Numbered from the stretch's first letter, positions 50,101 to 61,528 are shown. The stretch: DNA of 64,000 nt from Pochonia chlamydosporia 170 (GCF_001653235.2 NC_035790.1:1674001-1738000), one strand, 5' to 3'. Notes: a model not told the origin generated them from the sequence alone. A program made the numbers and translations.

Positions 50101-51841
50101 GCTGTGCGAAGGTTACACAACGCCCTGTGCACCTTGACGAATGCCATGCGCATTGTGCATGCAATAAAGCGGCTGCGGCACCCTTGACCCCTGTGGCGGC
50201 GTCCAGGTTTGGCCAAGATGTGGCCCCGCCGCCTCTCTTCTTCTCGTCCACCTGTCCATCTTCTCCAAGCTGCCTCCGAAGCGGGCAAAAACATTGCCAG
50301 TGCTCAAAGTTCATGATGGCCAAATGCGAACCATGTTGCCGTTGCCTGTATCACGAGACCCGCTTCCACGAGCCTGCCTGGTCGATTTCCTGCTCTGGGC
50401 TCTCCATGGCACTGATGGCAGATCAACTGGTTGCAACTGAGGTTCATTGGCAAGTTACTGTCAAAGGTGTCCTTCCCGTTACCAATGGTCCGAATTGCTG
50501 CTCCCCTTCTCTTTGTTCGATTCTTCTGCACTGGCCTTGTGTGTCCTGGGTTCTGCTGCCGGGCCCCTTCCCATCTAGGAGCCTCATGGCAGAGAAAGGC
50601 ACGCCCTTTCCTTTCGTTTCGTGGACTAATTAATTGCCAGGTCTTGGTGCTCGATTTCTGTGCAATCAACATGCCTTGACATACTGCCAGAAGCATATTC
50701 CTCAACTCCCACGTTGATAGACGCCTCGGCATCTACCAGATGGCGTTGCGCCGCATCGTCACTCCTGAGCAAACTGGCCTCGTCATGGCAGTCTTGAACA
50801 GCGATTGGAGGCTCCAACCATGGTGGTATTGAGGACTTCCACTCTTGCTATCCTGTCAGGAGTCATCGCAGTGGTTCAACTGGGGAATTGCTTGCCCAGA
50901 AGTCATGTTGACCCACCTGACCCTGTTCCAATCGCCTCTGTCTGTTTCGGCTCTAGCAAAGGTCTGCCCCAATCCAAGTCATCCATCCACCAAATCGTTA
51001 GCTTGCCGGGTCTTGCCATATTGCCACGCGACCCTTGACTGCCAACCGCGTGCCTGGCACTCAATCTAATTCGCATCAGCGACTATGGATTCTCTGTTCA
51101 TAGTTTACTCCTCAGCCGTCCACCTCGAATCGACAGAGAATCGAGCGAAAGATATCCAGGGGCCAGGAGACGGGGGGCGGGGTGGCAATCGTCCCCTCGT
51201 CGCCTCCGTCCAAAAGAATATTCGCATCACCCCATACCCATAGCCTCCATCACATCCACAACTGCTTCCAGGCACGCAAATGGCCCCTGCAGGATCCCAT
51301 GAAGAGTTGAACCCAGGGGGGAGTTACTCAAGATGTCCAAGTGCGTACTCTGGAGCGGGCTAAGCTAAACCAACCCAATGGCTCCAGTTATCCAAGGATC
51401 CAGTCAACCAGCCAGTCAAGCAGTCCACCCACCACCTGCAGACTCGCCGATGCAGACAATCTTCCCGCCCTGGCTTTGGCCCCAAACACATGACAACCTT
51501 GAGAGAGGCTTGCAAGCTCGCTCACCAGAGCCTACTAGCCCGGACCACTAGCTCAACGGACCTCCTTGAACACCATTTTGAGCCCCCAGCTCCGACGCCC
51601 AGTCAGAGAAAAATTTAAGAGTCTAGGCTAGTAAAGCCATGGGGGTGGGCGACGGAGAACGAGGGACCAGGATCTTTCATGATATCCGCCCACTCACACC
51701 AGTTGGCTCTTGACGACTCAGAAGATACACGCCCACCCACTTGGACGTTGACCACCTCGAATTGATCCAAACTCACCCCCAGAGACGAAGTACAGTAGAA
51801 ATCCAAAGTACTTTATGGTCCTGTCTCGCCCTTCCCACAGC
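44148..51841. other. gene desert, no gene recognised
   Basis: This is the longest gene-free stretch in the window. Frames of about 190 codons occur on the minus strand (45877-46446, 46566-47141), and one of 273 codons on the plus strand (49812-50633); none shows a domain I recognise. TACGGAGTA occurs at 48623. Short GTATGTAT runs are near 46815. No transposase, LTR, terminal inverted repeat, tRNA or rRNA was found. It may carry long regulatory DNA for the downstream receptor, non-coding RNA or decayed sequence. Confidence 0.45.
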
Positions 51842-52251
51842 ATGTTCGTTGCTTACTTCCCCGGACCCGAATTTTTTTACATTTATTTCTACTTTTATTC
51901 CTACACTCCTTGATCAATTATTATTCCTACTCGACATCGCACATCCTCTCACATTGTCCAAAGTTCCATCAACATCCAACCCGAGGCCATGCCTCTAAGC
52001 ACCGGGTTGTAACCACGCCCTCTCCTGTGCTTCCGAATTCGGTCACGTATCTTTTAGTCCCGGACCATTCTGGCTGTGCTTTTTGCATCTATTTAACAAT
52101 TACTTGGTTTTTACCCTTTTATCGCCTCGTCAAAGGAAGAACTGTCGGAAATTACTCCGGGATAATTGAATCGAGATTCGTCGACACCTCGTGGCCGGAT
52201 AGTGGGACAGCCTGCGGAGAACATATAGCACGCATGCCGCTATTACTATAA
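51842..52251 (+). promoter_or_regulatory. three upstream ORFs in the receptor leader
   Basis: After a pyrimidine-rich stretch near 51825-51970, three small ORFs precede the receptor ATG at 52413. They are at 51842-51913 (23 codons plus stop, very Phe/Tyr-rich), 51989-52012 (MPLSTGL) and 52234-52251 (MPLLL). I found no other ATG between 51842 and 52413. If transcription starts near 51830, all three are in the leader and could damp translation. The transcription start itself is inferred, not seen. Confidence 0.5.
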
Positions 52252-52412
52252 TACGATTAGACGACGAAGCATATACTGCGTTGGAAAAACGACAACGATA
52301 ATCTTGCTCATCGCATTGGAATATTTTTCAAAAGCTGCCGTCTTCGCGCTGGACATTTCACGAACCACACTTGCTTAAAGAATCCCGGGGACACAACTCA
52401 GAATCCTTGAAG

Positions 52413-54159
52413 ATGGTTAATTTAACGGGAGTCAACCTCTGCCCCCCGCCATTTATCGACTCGAATCTTTACCTACACAGTCAAGGATGTATGAAAATCG
52501 GCCCACGAGCTTTTGTTGTACCGGACCTGCTAACATGCTATAGACGTCGATGGCCGGTTATGTCAAAGGATTGCAGAAGACTTAAAATGTTGCCTTCCAT
52601 GCCCTATGACCGACTGGATATACCCAGATAGCTTCGATACCATGACGGTGGTGGCCAACTGGATAGCAGCAGTGAGCACGATATGCTGCGTGTATCTCCT
52701 TGCGTCTTGGGCAGCCCTTCCTGTGGACAAGACAAACAGACATTATTTGAGTGTCTGCTTCACTTTTGGCGTCCTACTAATGAATGTGAGTCTCCACGTC
52801 TCCCATTGCCTCGTGCTTCGCATTTTGCGTCAGAATCTGACCAAAGATTTAGCTTGGATTCGTGGTCCCTCTGGCTGCTCAACCGGATCAGTGCTACGAT
52901 AAGATCACTCCACATAGCATGTCAAGTAGCAAGGTGTGCGGTGCGTCTGGCAGCCTTCTCATTCTAGGAGGTTGGTGTGGCGTCATGTGGGCATTCTTGC
53001 GATCACTGTCGCTGCATCTCCAAATTTGTTGGCAGGTTCTGGTGGGACGAAGCTTCATGATCTTTGCCCAGGCTGCCGGTTGGGGTGTTCCCTTACTCGG
53101 CATCACCTTGGCTCTCGTCTTTAGTGGTGTCTCTTTTCGATTCGGTCAAACGTGTCACATCAACCACAAGAACAGTCTCGCGGATTTGTGGATTCCTCTC
53201 CTCATATTCGCGGGGGCAACCGTGATCCTTACCTTTGCGACATTTGGTTACTGCGTCAAAGTCTACCTGGCCTCCTTATACGACAACTCTGCCTCGACTG
53301 AGGGATCAAGTCTCCCTGCGTACACCAATAGCGTCAGAACAGTGTCCCCTCGCCAAGCTTACCGTCGTGTGAAACGTGTTATCGCTTTGCAGTGGCGCGG
53401 TATTGCCATTGTCTTGATCATCATTGCTGATGTCATATTCTTTTCGGTCATCTTCGTGTTCCAAGACAACGTCGTGCAATCAGTGACCAATGACCCTCGC
53501 GTGGCTCAAGATTGGGTAACGTGCTTGATTGGCGCTGGGGGTGACAAGAACAAGTGTCTCAACTATGCGGGTTCCATTGTGGTCAACGAAGCCACTGTAA
53601 CGGCTGTGTTACTTTTACTAGGGGTTCGTTGGTTTCTCTTTCTTAGCCCCGTACCCATTTGTTATGCCCGTGTTGGAACAAAAACTCGGGCACACAAACC
53701 ATGGATTGTGACGAGAGACTCTTGTATTTTTGGCTAACTTGAGTTTTGTAGTTGAACGGTATTTGGCTCTTATTCTTATTGGGCCGCATCTCCATGTTCA
53801 CGGCCTGGTACGATTTGTTCAAATCATTCCTACCAGGCAGTCGCCGACAGAAAGAGTTTGTATCTGTGGATGCTCGTTATGAGGCTAAGAAAGATGCACG
53901 CAATTCACGTTCGTACGAAATGCTCTCCAGGGATTCTAGCGCTGTGGTAACACCACTTTCTCCAGTGAAATCGCCGCCACCGGGGCGACGAACCCCCGAC
54001 TACTTTGGGCAGACGGCACGATATCACGCTCCTGCGAGATCGTTCTCGAGCCCGCGACCGCCGCAGACAGCTTCCTGGGACCCCCAGCAAACCTTTGCGC
54101 AACCCGAGCGCCCAGAATATCATCAGGATATGAACCCGCTAGGCATGAACAGAATTTAA
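52413..54159 (+). CDS. seven-transmembrane receptor, GprM-like GPCR
   Basis: Predicted 498-aa plasma-membrane receptor resembling the fungal class once described as similar to rat growth-hormone-releasing-factor receptor (GprM type). Exons 52413-52488, 52544-52785, 52853-53623 and 53752-54159. The extracellular N-terminus is Cys-rich (C32, C41, C42, C45, with CCLPCPMTDW). Helix 1 is about residues 60-83, helix 2 begins at YLSVCFTFG, and WAFLRSLSLHLQICWQV marks helix 3. The segments FAQAAGWGVPLLG and IPLLIFAGATVILTFATF mark later helices. The third loop carries SVRTVSPRQAYRRVKRVIALQWRG, followed by helix 6 (IVLIIIADVIFF) and helix 7 after intron 3 (LNGIWLLFLLGR). The cytosolic tail of about 120 residues is Ser/Pro-rich, likely phosphorylated. 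Intron 3 (128 bp) uses a weak GTTCGT donor. The ligand is unknown. Confidence 0.9.
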
Positions 54160-55731
54160 TTGTCATACTGCCCGGCCTATTATCGCATTTGCTTCCCCGC
54201 GGAAGCGCGCCGTCGAGCGTTAACGATGAAATTTATGAAAACGGCACACACGCAACGCCGTCACGGAGACAGACGATTCGATCGCATTGTTTGTTCGCAT
54301 GAATTGCACGATCCCGGAATTTCACCCGGAGAGCACCCAAGCTGGTGCCTAATTACCAAGGCTTTGAAGCGCAATGTTGCGTGTAAGCTCTTGATGTCCC
54401 CTCTTGCACTTTGCCCAAGAGGGGAAATGGCTCAACGTGGCCATGAAAATAAAAATGTTCTTTACCGAACTGCTTGAAACGGAAAGCGTGGCGTCACGGT
54501 CGTTACACTTTATTTTTCTTACTCTTAATGGAGGTGTTGTACTGTATTGTACTGTAAAGGGCCGTGTGTTATGTAGGTGCCTGGGAAATGGGGCCAGATG
54601 AAGATTTGGTCGTACCAATATCGTCGCATACGTGCCAAGACCAATAATGAACACGTCGGGGGAATGCTATCTGGTCCAGGGCAATATATGTGAGGGTATG
54701 GGCGAGAAGCTGCGGCCAGCAAAAGGAGAGAACACAGCCAAGGCCATATGAACACCAAACCGGATGTGTAACTACATTTCACATCAATTCGTGTTGAGGC
54801 CGTCTCCCAGTTCTTGTATATAGAATCGAACAAATTAAGTCAAATAAGATAAATCAATCAACTCGGCCCTCTTTGGCTCCACGTCGTTGTGTGTGCCTCT
54901 ATCCTTTTGTCGAATTTAGTTTTGCTGCCAGTATGGAAGGTGTCCTCTATGAGAGAATCAAGAACGCGCAAGCAACAAGTCAGACTGGTTCATTCTCCAA
55001 ACCAGGTTTGATAACGGAAGCCTGTTCATGCTCAATCAATCCCCTGTTTCAAAGTGGGCTGTGTCGTAACTATTCCACACAATAAATTGAGTGGAAAGAA
55101 CAGATAACCCACAGCCATACAAATCTTACATCAGACAAGCCAGCAGGGCTGAAAGCTGATTCCATATTCGTCGACTCCAAGCGACGACATAGTGTCGGGT
55201 TGTTCAGCAGCTTCTATTTGCCGGGCGCTCCGGATGGCACAATGGCTGGCTCCAGGCCACCATTTTCTGGGCTGGTCCCAAAGCATAAGAAATATTTGGA
55301 TGGCTTGAGAATACATATATGTCTTCATCGGTGTGTTCGGCACGAGCGCTGCCTTTCATCCATTGTTTCCCGCAAGATTTTAGTCGGAACGCTCAGCTAA
55401 TATCTTTATCGTGCATAGCTTGATGTGTATTTCCCCAGGAAAGCTGGTGAGCGTCGCGCTAGGGATTGATCGACACCAGCACGGGAGTGCCGGATCCGAA
55501 ACCCTCAGGTATTGAAGAGGAATGGTCTTGACGACAATTTGAGATTTGATAGACCAGATCCTTCAACCTGTTCAACTTGTCGTCCATTGGCAATCGTCTC
55601 CCCTTCTATTTTTTTCATCAGTTTCCCATCATTATTCTGAGGCCAGCCGGTGGTGCTACACCGTTACAGTGTGTCGCGTGCCCAACTGCCGTGTTGGAGA
55701 TTGATGCGACACACCAAGCATTCTCACCAGA
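54160..55731. other. intergenic, receptor 3' end to GH5 promoter
   Basis: About 1.6 kb. No protein is recognised; frames are under about 105 codons. A/T-rich words suggest receptor 3' UTR in the first few hundred bases. The 55560-55640 stretch is T-rich, fitting the start region of the next gene. Confidence 0.5.
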
Positions 55732-57237
55732 ATGGGCGGGGCGATCAGGCTACCTGGGCCGTTTGCCGGCGAGGGCTCTTGGGCGGGAAATCGTCACTCG
55801 GGGGAGGAATCTATCGAGAGGTTGAGGGAATCAGAGCTGCCGTTGTTCTCGCTCCCCATAACAAGAGCGGCGGCAAGGGGAGAAGGACAAGTTGGTGAAG
55901 GGGTTGACGACGCAGTTGTGTGGATGAAAGCGAAGCGAAAACTCAGGAGTACATGGGCGACATGGTCAACACTACGTCGATTTATGTTGCGAAGAAGGCG
56001 GATTTTGGCGTTGCTTGTTGTATTACTGCTCGCAGGCTTCTTTGCAGGATACTTGTACAACACGGAGACGGCCATCAATGCGATCTGGATCCCAGACAAG
56101 GACTCAATATCATTTGGTAAGAAGCCGTTGCCGCCGCCGCTGGAACGGACACAAATTACAAACTACACACTGCCGCTTCGCACCAAGGGTCGAAATATCG
56201 TCGATGTAGAGGGGAGGCGATTCAAACTGGCTTCGATAAACTGGTACGGCGCAAGCGACGAGTTATTCGTCCCGGGAGGGCTTGACATACAGCACCGCAA
56301 AGTTATTGCGCAGACCATCAAGAAACTGGGCTTCAATAGCGTACGACTGCCCTATGCAGATGAGTTGGTGACCAAGAATCCCGTCCTCGACGCCAAGCTG
56401 GTCAAGGCGAATCCAGACCTCGCAGGACTACGGGCACTGGACGTCCTGGAAGCTGTTACAACGACACTTACAGAAGAAGGGATCGCCGTTATTGTGAACA
56501 ATCACATCACGAGGGCGACATGGTGCTGTGGCGCGAACCCATGCGACGCGGCCTGGGCAAACGACTACCTCCTGGGAATATGTAAAGTCACACAGACAGA
56601 AGACGACTGGATACGAAACTGGGAAACAGTCATGGCAAGATTCACCAACAACTCGCTCGTCATTGGCGCCGACCTGCGCAACGAAGTCCGCGGCCTCTGG
56701 GGCACGATGCCATGGTCCAAGTGGGCGAGGGCAGCTGAACGCTGTGGAAACCGCCTCCTGGCCCTGAACCCGAACTGGCTGATCGTCGTCGAGGGGACAG
56801 AGTCGTCCAACGACCTGCGCGGCGTGCGAGGCCGGCCCGTGAAGCTCGACGTCGCGAACCGGCTGGTGTACTCGGCGCATGTGTACGCCTGGTCTGGCTG
56901 GGGCAGTTTCGGGGGCCGCTTCTCCAAGAGGAGCTACGGGTCGTTTAGGGAGAGCATGCGCGAGCACTGGGGGTATTTGCTGGAAGGGGACTCGGCGCCC
57001 GTCTGGGTTGGCGAGGTTGGCGCGCCGAGGGTGCCGGCGAGTGTGGGCGATGTGAGGTATTGGAGGAACTTGTGGCGGTATCTGGGGGAGGTGGATGCGG
57101 ATTTTGGGTATTGGGCTTTGAATCCGAGGAAGGCGGCGGGGAATGTGAGTGAGAGTTATGCGGTGGTTGGGGATGATTGGGTGACGGCGGTGTTGGATTA
57201 TAGGATGATGAGTATGGTGGAGGCGATGAGGAGGTGA
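55732..57237 (+). CDS. glycoside hydrolase family 5 protein, type II membrane-anchored
   Basis: Intronless frame of 501 codons, a cellulase-fold (GH5) enzyme acting on beta-linked glycans, probably at the Golgi or cell surface. Residues 87-90 are Arg, followed by one membrane segment at about 91-108 (ILALLVVLLLAGFFAGYL), so it is a type II signal anchor. The GH5 domain begins near FKLASINWYGA. It shows FNSVRLPY, IVNNHITRATWCC, the acid/base Glu318 in GADLRNEVRG and the nucleophile Glu428 in VWVGEVGA; VYSAHVYAWSGWG and YWALNP complete the barrel. Start choice: the ATG at 55732 has A at -3 and G at +4. The in-frame ATG at 55924 (437 aa) has T at -3 but starts nearer the anchor, so the first 64 residues are uncertain. 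The 3' half is markedly GC-rich in third positions. Confidence 0.88.
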   Translation: MGGAIRLPGPFAGEGSWAGNRHSGEESIERLRESELPLFSLPITRAAARGEGQVGEGVDDAVVWMKAKRKLRSTWATWSTLRRFMLRRRRILALLVVLLLAGFFAGYLYNTETAINAIWIPDKDSISFGKKPLPPPLERTQITNYTLPLRTKGRNIVDVEGRRFKLASINWYGASDELFVPGGLDIQHRKVIAQTIKKLGFNSVRLPYADELVTKNPVLDAKLVKANPDLAGLRALDVLEAVTTTLTEEGIAVIVNNHITRATWCCGANPCDAAWANDYLLGICKVTQTEDDWIRNWETVMARFTNNSLVIGADLRNEVRGLWGTMPWSKWARAAERCGNRLLALNPNWLIVVEGTESSNDLRGVRGRPVKLDVANRLVYSAHVYAWSGWGSFGGRFSKRSYGSFRESMREHWGYLLEGDSAPVWVGEVGAPRVPASVGDVRYWRNLWRYLGEVDADFGYWALNPRKAAGNVSESYAVVGDDWVTAVLDYRMMSMVEAMRR

Positions 57238-57244
57238 GAGGTGA

Positions 57245-57276
57245 AATGAGGTGAGGTGAGGTGAGGTGAGGTGAGA
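57245..57276. repeat. GGTGA microsatellite after GH5 stop
   Basis: Five to six tandem copies of GAGGT begin within 10 bp of the GH5 stop codon, followed by degenerate GAGA/GAGGT sequence to about 57300. It would be transcribed in the GH5 3' UTR. Confidence 0.85.
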
Positions 57277-57737
57277 GAGTGAGAGGAGATGAGGTGAGGA
57301 GTGAGAAGTGGTGATGGTGATGGTGGAGGATGGATATGGTACATGGTGTGGCGTTGGGTTATGTTTGTGGAATGCTTGGTTTTGGCGGATAAAAGCATTT
57401 GATATGGCATGAATGATGAGATTTGACATGATTTGGATGTGTTGAACGGACCTGTCTTGAGTAGATGTTTGTAAATGTCGAGACCGCAACTCGGATAAGA
57501 CGTTGTTTTAGATGGATCAGACTCAAAAAGTCGTGGATCCTTGCATATGAGGTCATAGTAAAACTCCAAATATATACATATGTATGTATAGATGCGTGAG
57601 ACATGGGAACGTTACATTTGAATATTCTTGCCAACACATCAGATGAAGCGCTTTATTCATATTGTGGTGAATGGTGCCGCAGAATCAATATGAACCGTGC
57701 GTCTTTGCATCAATACGCTGTGAATGTGTTGATCCTC

Positions 57738-57793
57738 AGACACATATACACACACAGACACATACACACACACACAGAGAGAGAGAGAGAGAC
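57738..57793. repeat. compound (CA)n-(GA)n microsatellite
   Basis: A run of CACACAGACACATACACACACACAC-type dinucleotides passes into GAGAGAGA repeats. Frames through it encode only His/Thr or Arg/Glu repeats, so the reading frames here are artefacts of the repeat. Confidence 0.85.
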
Positions 57794-58731
57794 AGAAACA
57801 AAGACACGTGGTGCGCAGACTCAAGCCCGTCCTTGCCTGACCAAAGTGGTAAAGGCTGGTGTGATGTAATGCTGTGCATGTCTTTCCATGTCTTCCAAAG
57901 TTCAATGTTCCTTCACGTAAGTCAAGTCAAACCAGACATGCTTCCGTGCCGCCCGCTGTCTGTCAACCTCCCGCGCCCGCAAACCCGACAATGCAACCCT
58001 ACAGGGTGTGAATCTGAATCTTCCATTGCCCGTGATTCATTGATGGATGCCATTTTGAATTTTGATGCCAGCCAGCTTGAGTATAGATAGCCAGCTTGTT
58101 GCTGTGGTGGAGGCGACGCCACTGAGTTTAGCTCACAGACTGTCGATTCCTCCTGCTTCATCGCCTTCTAGCTACAGCATACAGCAGAATAGAAAAAGTA
58201 AAAATACAAAAAAAGAACCCCCGATCGATTCTTCCTCTCACAGGTTAGGTCACGTCCCTGTCCTCAATGGCGTCGTCAATCGGGCCATGTCTCAATAAAA
58301 GTGCGGGCAAATGGACAAGGGACATCTCGAGGCCCCACAATTGCCGCCCGCCACCCGCAAAGTGTCATGTCACACACAAGTGACAAGAGGTCCATGTGAC
58401 GACACCAGTAAACCACCTGTTGGACATTTCACAACCAAACCATTTCATGGCCAGCTAGCAGAAAGGCTGAGCTGAGCTGAGCTGTTATCGTCGTCTCCCG
58501 GTTTCAGATCTCGAGCCGCATTCGCCAAACTGTCTTGAACGAGGCAAACAGCAAACCTATCTCCCTGCCCGCATCTGGTCCCTCCTCTCACCTCCTCCGT
58601 CAGGCACAAATACACCCATCCCGCCTTTCGGCCCTCGTCGAAAATAGTTGCCCCCCCCCCTTGGTCGTCTCCAGCGCATACATGTGCTGTTTCTTTTGTG
58701 GCCCAGCAGCGGCGACTGCTAGACTTCCTCC

Positions 58732-61419
58732 ATGGACAGTCCAGAGGAGAAGCGCCGCTTGTTCCGACCTGCTACGGTAGGGACGTGCCATGCGCAGACG
58801 GCTACCGAGCGGGTGCGTATGTCCTTTTGTTTTTGGCGAGACAAATGCTTCGATACACAAGTCAGAGCTGATTCTGGTTGACCTAGTTTGGCGATGATGC
58901 CAGACGCGCGATTATCGACCGCGAGCGCACCGCCCTTGGACTACATCCTGCGGGTGTAGAATGGCCTATTAACTGGCCTGCTTCCGATAGCGATGAAGAC
59001 GATGACCATCATGTTCCTGCCACGTCCATTTACAAGCTGGTGCCTACCATGCAGACTTACAGAAACAACTTGACTGCTTTGTCTCAGAAATATAATGTTG
59101 GCTTACTCCTCCACCAAAAGCTATTCAGGACCTCTTCAAAGTGCTGATCCATGTCGTATGTAGTTGTACTTTGCTGCCTACCGTGGCAGAGTCTTCGTCT
59201 ATGTGCCTCGAAGTGTTCCGAAACAGACGATACCAACGCACCCTGATCTCCAACTTGTCACATCGCCTAGCCGAGTGGCATATCTTATTGGGGGCTATCT
59301 CGACCCGTCGTCTCCCCACTCGATCAACCACATGATTGTTGGATCACTTGGCCAGGAGGAAATTGTGGCTACGTGCTACGACGACGGCGATGTTATTGCA
59401 TTTTACACAAAAGATATTGCCGAGTGCATCCACGCAAAGTCAGAGTTGTCCGGTCCTGCATCGCCGAAACTTCGCCGGACATCAGCATGCTCTCTAAACG
59501 CAGGGAATGCGCCGAAACCGTTCTTCCATGAAAACGTGGGCATCTCCGCTTGGGGATTGGCAGTGCATCAAAAGTCTCGTCTCATTGCTGTCAGCTCGAA
59601 TCGTTTCGAGGTTACCGTATTCGCGCCGGCCCTGGCGACCAACGAGTCGAGGTCGGCTCGGAACTGCGACTGTGATGCGTGTTGCGATGGCGTGGAGTCG
59701 CATGTACGTCGTCGTGCGCGTAACTGGCGAATTGTTGTGTCCTTGGGCCCTCTGTCAGATAACATTCCGAATATAAGCTTCGTCGACGACAAGTACGGCA
59801 ACGCGGACAAGATTAGCGCTATTGACATCAAGGGTGCCATGTGGCTGGCCGATATTTGGAAACCATCGCAAGCTGCTATCAGAGTGATGCCGTCAACTAG
59901 CCCGCTGTTGAAGAGCGAGGAGTTTTGGCCAGCATCATCTCGGTATGTTTTTTCTACTCTGACGGGGTTGTCAACATGCTAACAATGCTTGCTCGATAGT
60001 GGATGGGGAATCCTTGCGCTTCCGAATAGCAGTTTTATGGTGGTCCATTCCGAAGAAGAACTGCTAGGTTCCGCACTCAAAGACCTAGAGATGGTGCCCA
60101 AATTGCAAGCTGGTCCCCATCCAATGGTCAACTTGGGCAAAACGATTAGGGAGCTTCCCGACAATCCGTGCACACAACCTCCAGTACGAGCTCCCCTGGT
60201 ACGCCTCGGCAACCAAGAACCCGCGGATGTTGAATTAGCAGCCGACATTGGAGACGAAGAGTTTGTCTTCGACCACATGAGTGACGATGACGGCTCTGAC
60301 TTTGGCGAGTCGGAACCCGGCGAGGGGGCGGAAGCAGACGATGATCAAGATATGGAGACGAATTCCGAGGACGAGCTGGAGGCTGATGAGGACCTGGAAG
60401 CCGAAGAGGACGACGAGGACGATGTCGACATGTTTTACAATATAATCAATGCCGGTGGAACAGCCCAGAGCGACATTCCACCAACTTTGGCAAGCCAGGC
60501 GGAGGAGGCGCCTCAGGATACGCAAAATGTCGTCGAGCAAGCAATTGGGCACCCAGCTACATCTAATGCACAATATCCCGAGGCTTCTGTAGCTCTTCAG
60601 GAACTCTTTACAGATCTATTCACGTCTCCGTTTCAGTCCGAATCCGAGAGCCAAGATCTGATCAACGACTATACCGCTTCTCCGACTTCGCCCACGCGAT
60701 GCCTAAAACTACAACCAGACAGTCCTCCTACCTTGCTGGACATGGTTTATATGCCACATAGCGGACAAGTGCTCGAGGCTCCGCGACACACACTCCATCT
60801 CGCTCGGTTCCTCAAGAGAGCAACCGAGTATAACGAAAACACGGCCGGCTACGTCGCTGGCTTGGGCAGATTTGCAGAACGGTACCACATGCTCCGAATG
60901 TACGAAAAGGACATTGAAATGCGGACGCTGGATAAACCTCGCCAGAGAGGGCTACCGGAACTAGGCATTCTCTGTCCGTACGCTCTGACCATGGGACTAA
61001 CACCCGGCCGAGCCATGCGGCCGCATTTCCGCGCGACGAGCCGACTCAACATGGTGGTTCATATCCCGGAACTGTTCCTGGTGATTGTCGGATCGCCTAT
61101 TGGGAGAGTGCTACTTCTCACTCCCACTCGTCTTGCGAGCCCTATTGAGAAACTACCGGGCGTACTTCACCACGGGCTACGGATAGAATGGGTTCTACCG
61201 AGACAATCGGACGAGGACGTTTTTAGGCTCATCAAACGTCCGCTGCATGGAATGGCCGTAGGACCAGTACAAGCAGCCGGTGTGCTGGGCGGCGGAGATG
61301 AAGCCCAACGGGCGGCTGTCCCGCGGAGGTACCGACTGATGCTGCATTACAGAAATCACGACATTTTGACCTATGAGATTAGCCGGGAAGAACAGACGGG
61401 GAAGTTGTGCATATTCTAG
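58732..61419 (+). CDS. Crt10-like protein (RNR regulation)
   Basis: Predicted 817-aa protein similar to yeast Crt10, a factor in transcriptional control of ribonucleotide reductase genes. Exons 58732-58776, 58887-59096, 59164-59942 and 60000-61419. Family features are PTMQTYRNNLTALSQKYN, then LYFAAYRGRVFVY after intron 2, HSINHMIVGSLGQEEIVA, YDDGDVIAFYT, the highly typical FFHENVGISAWGLAVH and LIAVSSNRFEVTVFA, and DKISAIDIKGAMWLADIW. Residues about 440-490 are a long Asp/Glu-rich insert. A second conserved part, HLARFLKRATEYNENTAGYVAGLGRFAERYHMLRMYEKDIEM, lies near residues 600-640. The protein ends in GKLCIF. Exon 1 (15 codons, T at -3) and intron 2 (donor GTTGGC) are the least certain. The stop codon falls inside the first unit of a minisatellite. 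Confidence 0.87.
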
Positions 61420-61528
61420 GGTGTTATGGGACGAAGTTGCATATCCAGGAGTGTCATGGGAGAAGGACGTCACATATTCCAGGAGGTCATGGGAGAAGGA
61501 CGCGTGCATATTGTAGGAGTGCTACGGA
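61401..61528. repeat. minisatellite of four ~30-bp units across the crt10 stop
   Basis: Imperfect units lie at 61401-61432, 61433-61461, 61462-61494 and 61495-61528. Each has the shape GAAG, then GCATAT or CATATT, then CCAGGAG or TAGGGTG, then TCATGGGA. The crt10 stop TAG (61417-61419) lies in unit 1. At the same position units 2 and 3 read CAGG, and unit 4 reads TAGG. Confidence 0.85.

Larger units (their letters stand above)
57238..58731. other. intergenic with microsatellites
   Basis: About 1.5 kb between the GH5 stop and the Crt10 start. It opens with a GAGGT/GGTGA microsatellite and contains a CA/GA microsatellite near 57740-57793 and a (GAGCT)3 run near 58466-58483. A C-run is at 58650-58660. 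The reverse-strand frames over 56428-57569 are shadows of the GH5 gene and the repeat. No gene is recognised. Confidence 0.5.

Noticed and set aside
56428..57489. 353-codon minus-strand ORF
   Set aside because: Shadow of the GC-rich 3' half of the GH5 gene plus the GGTGA microsatellite; His/Pro/Ser repeats only.
57738..57793. CRISPR-like or direct-repeat array
   Set aside because: It is a simple dinucleotide microsatellite without spacers, and the genome is fungal.
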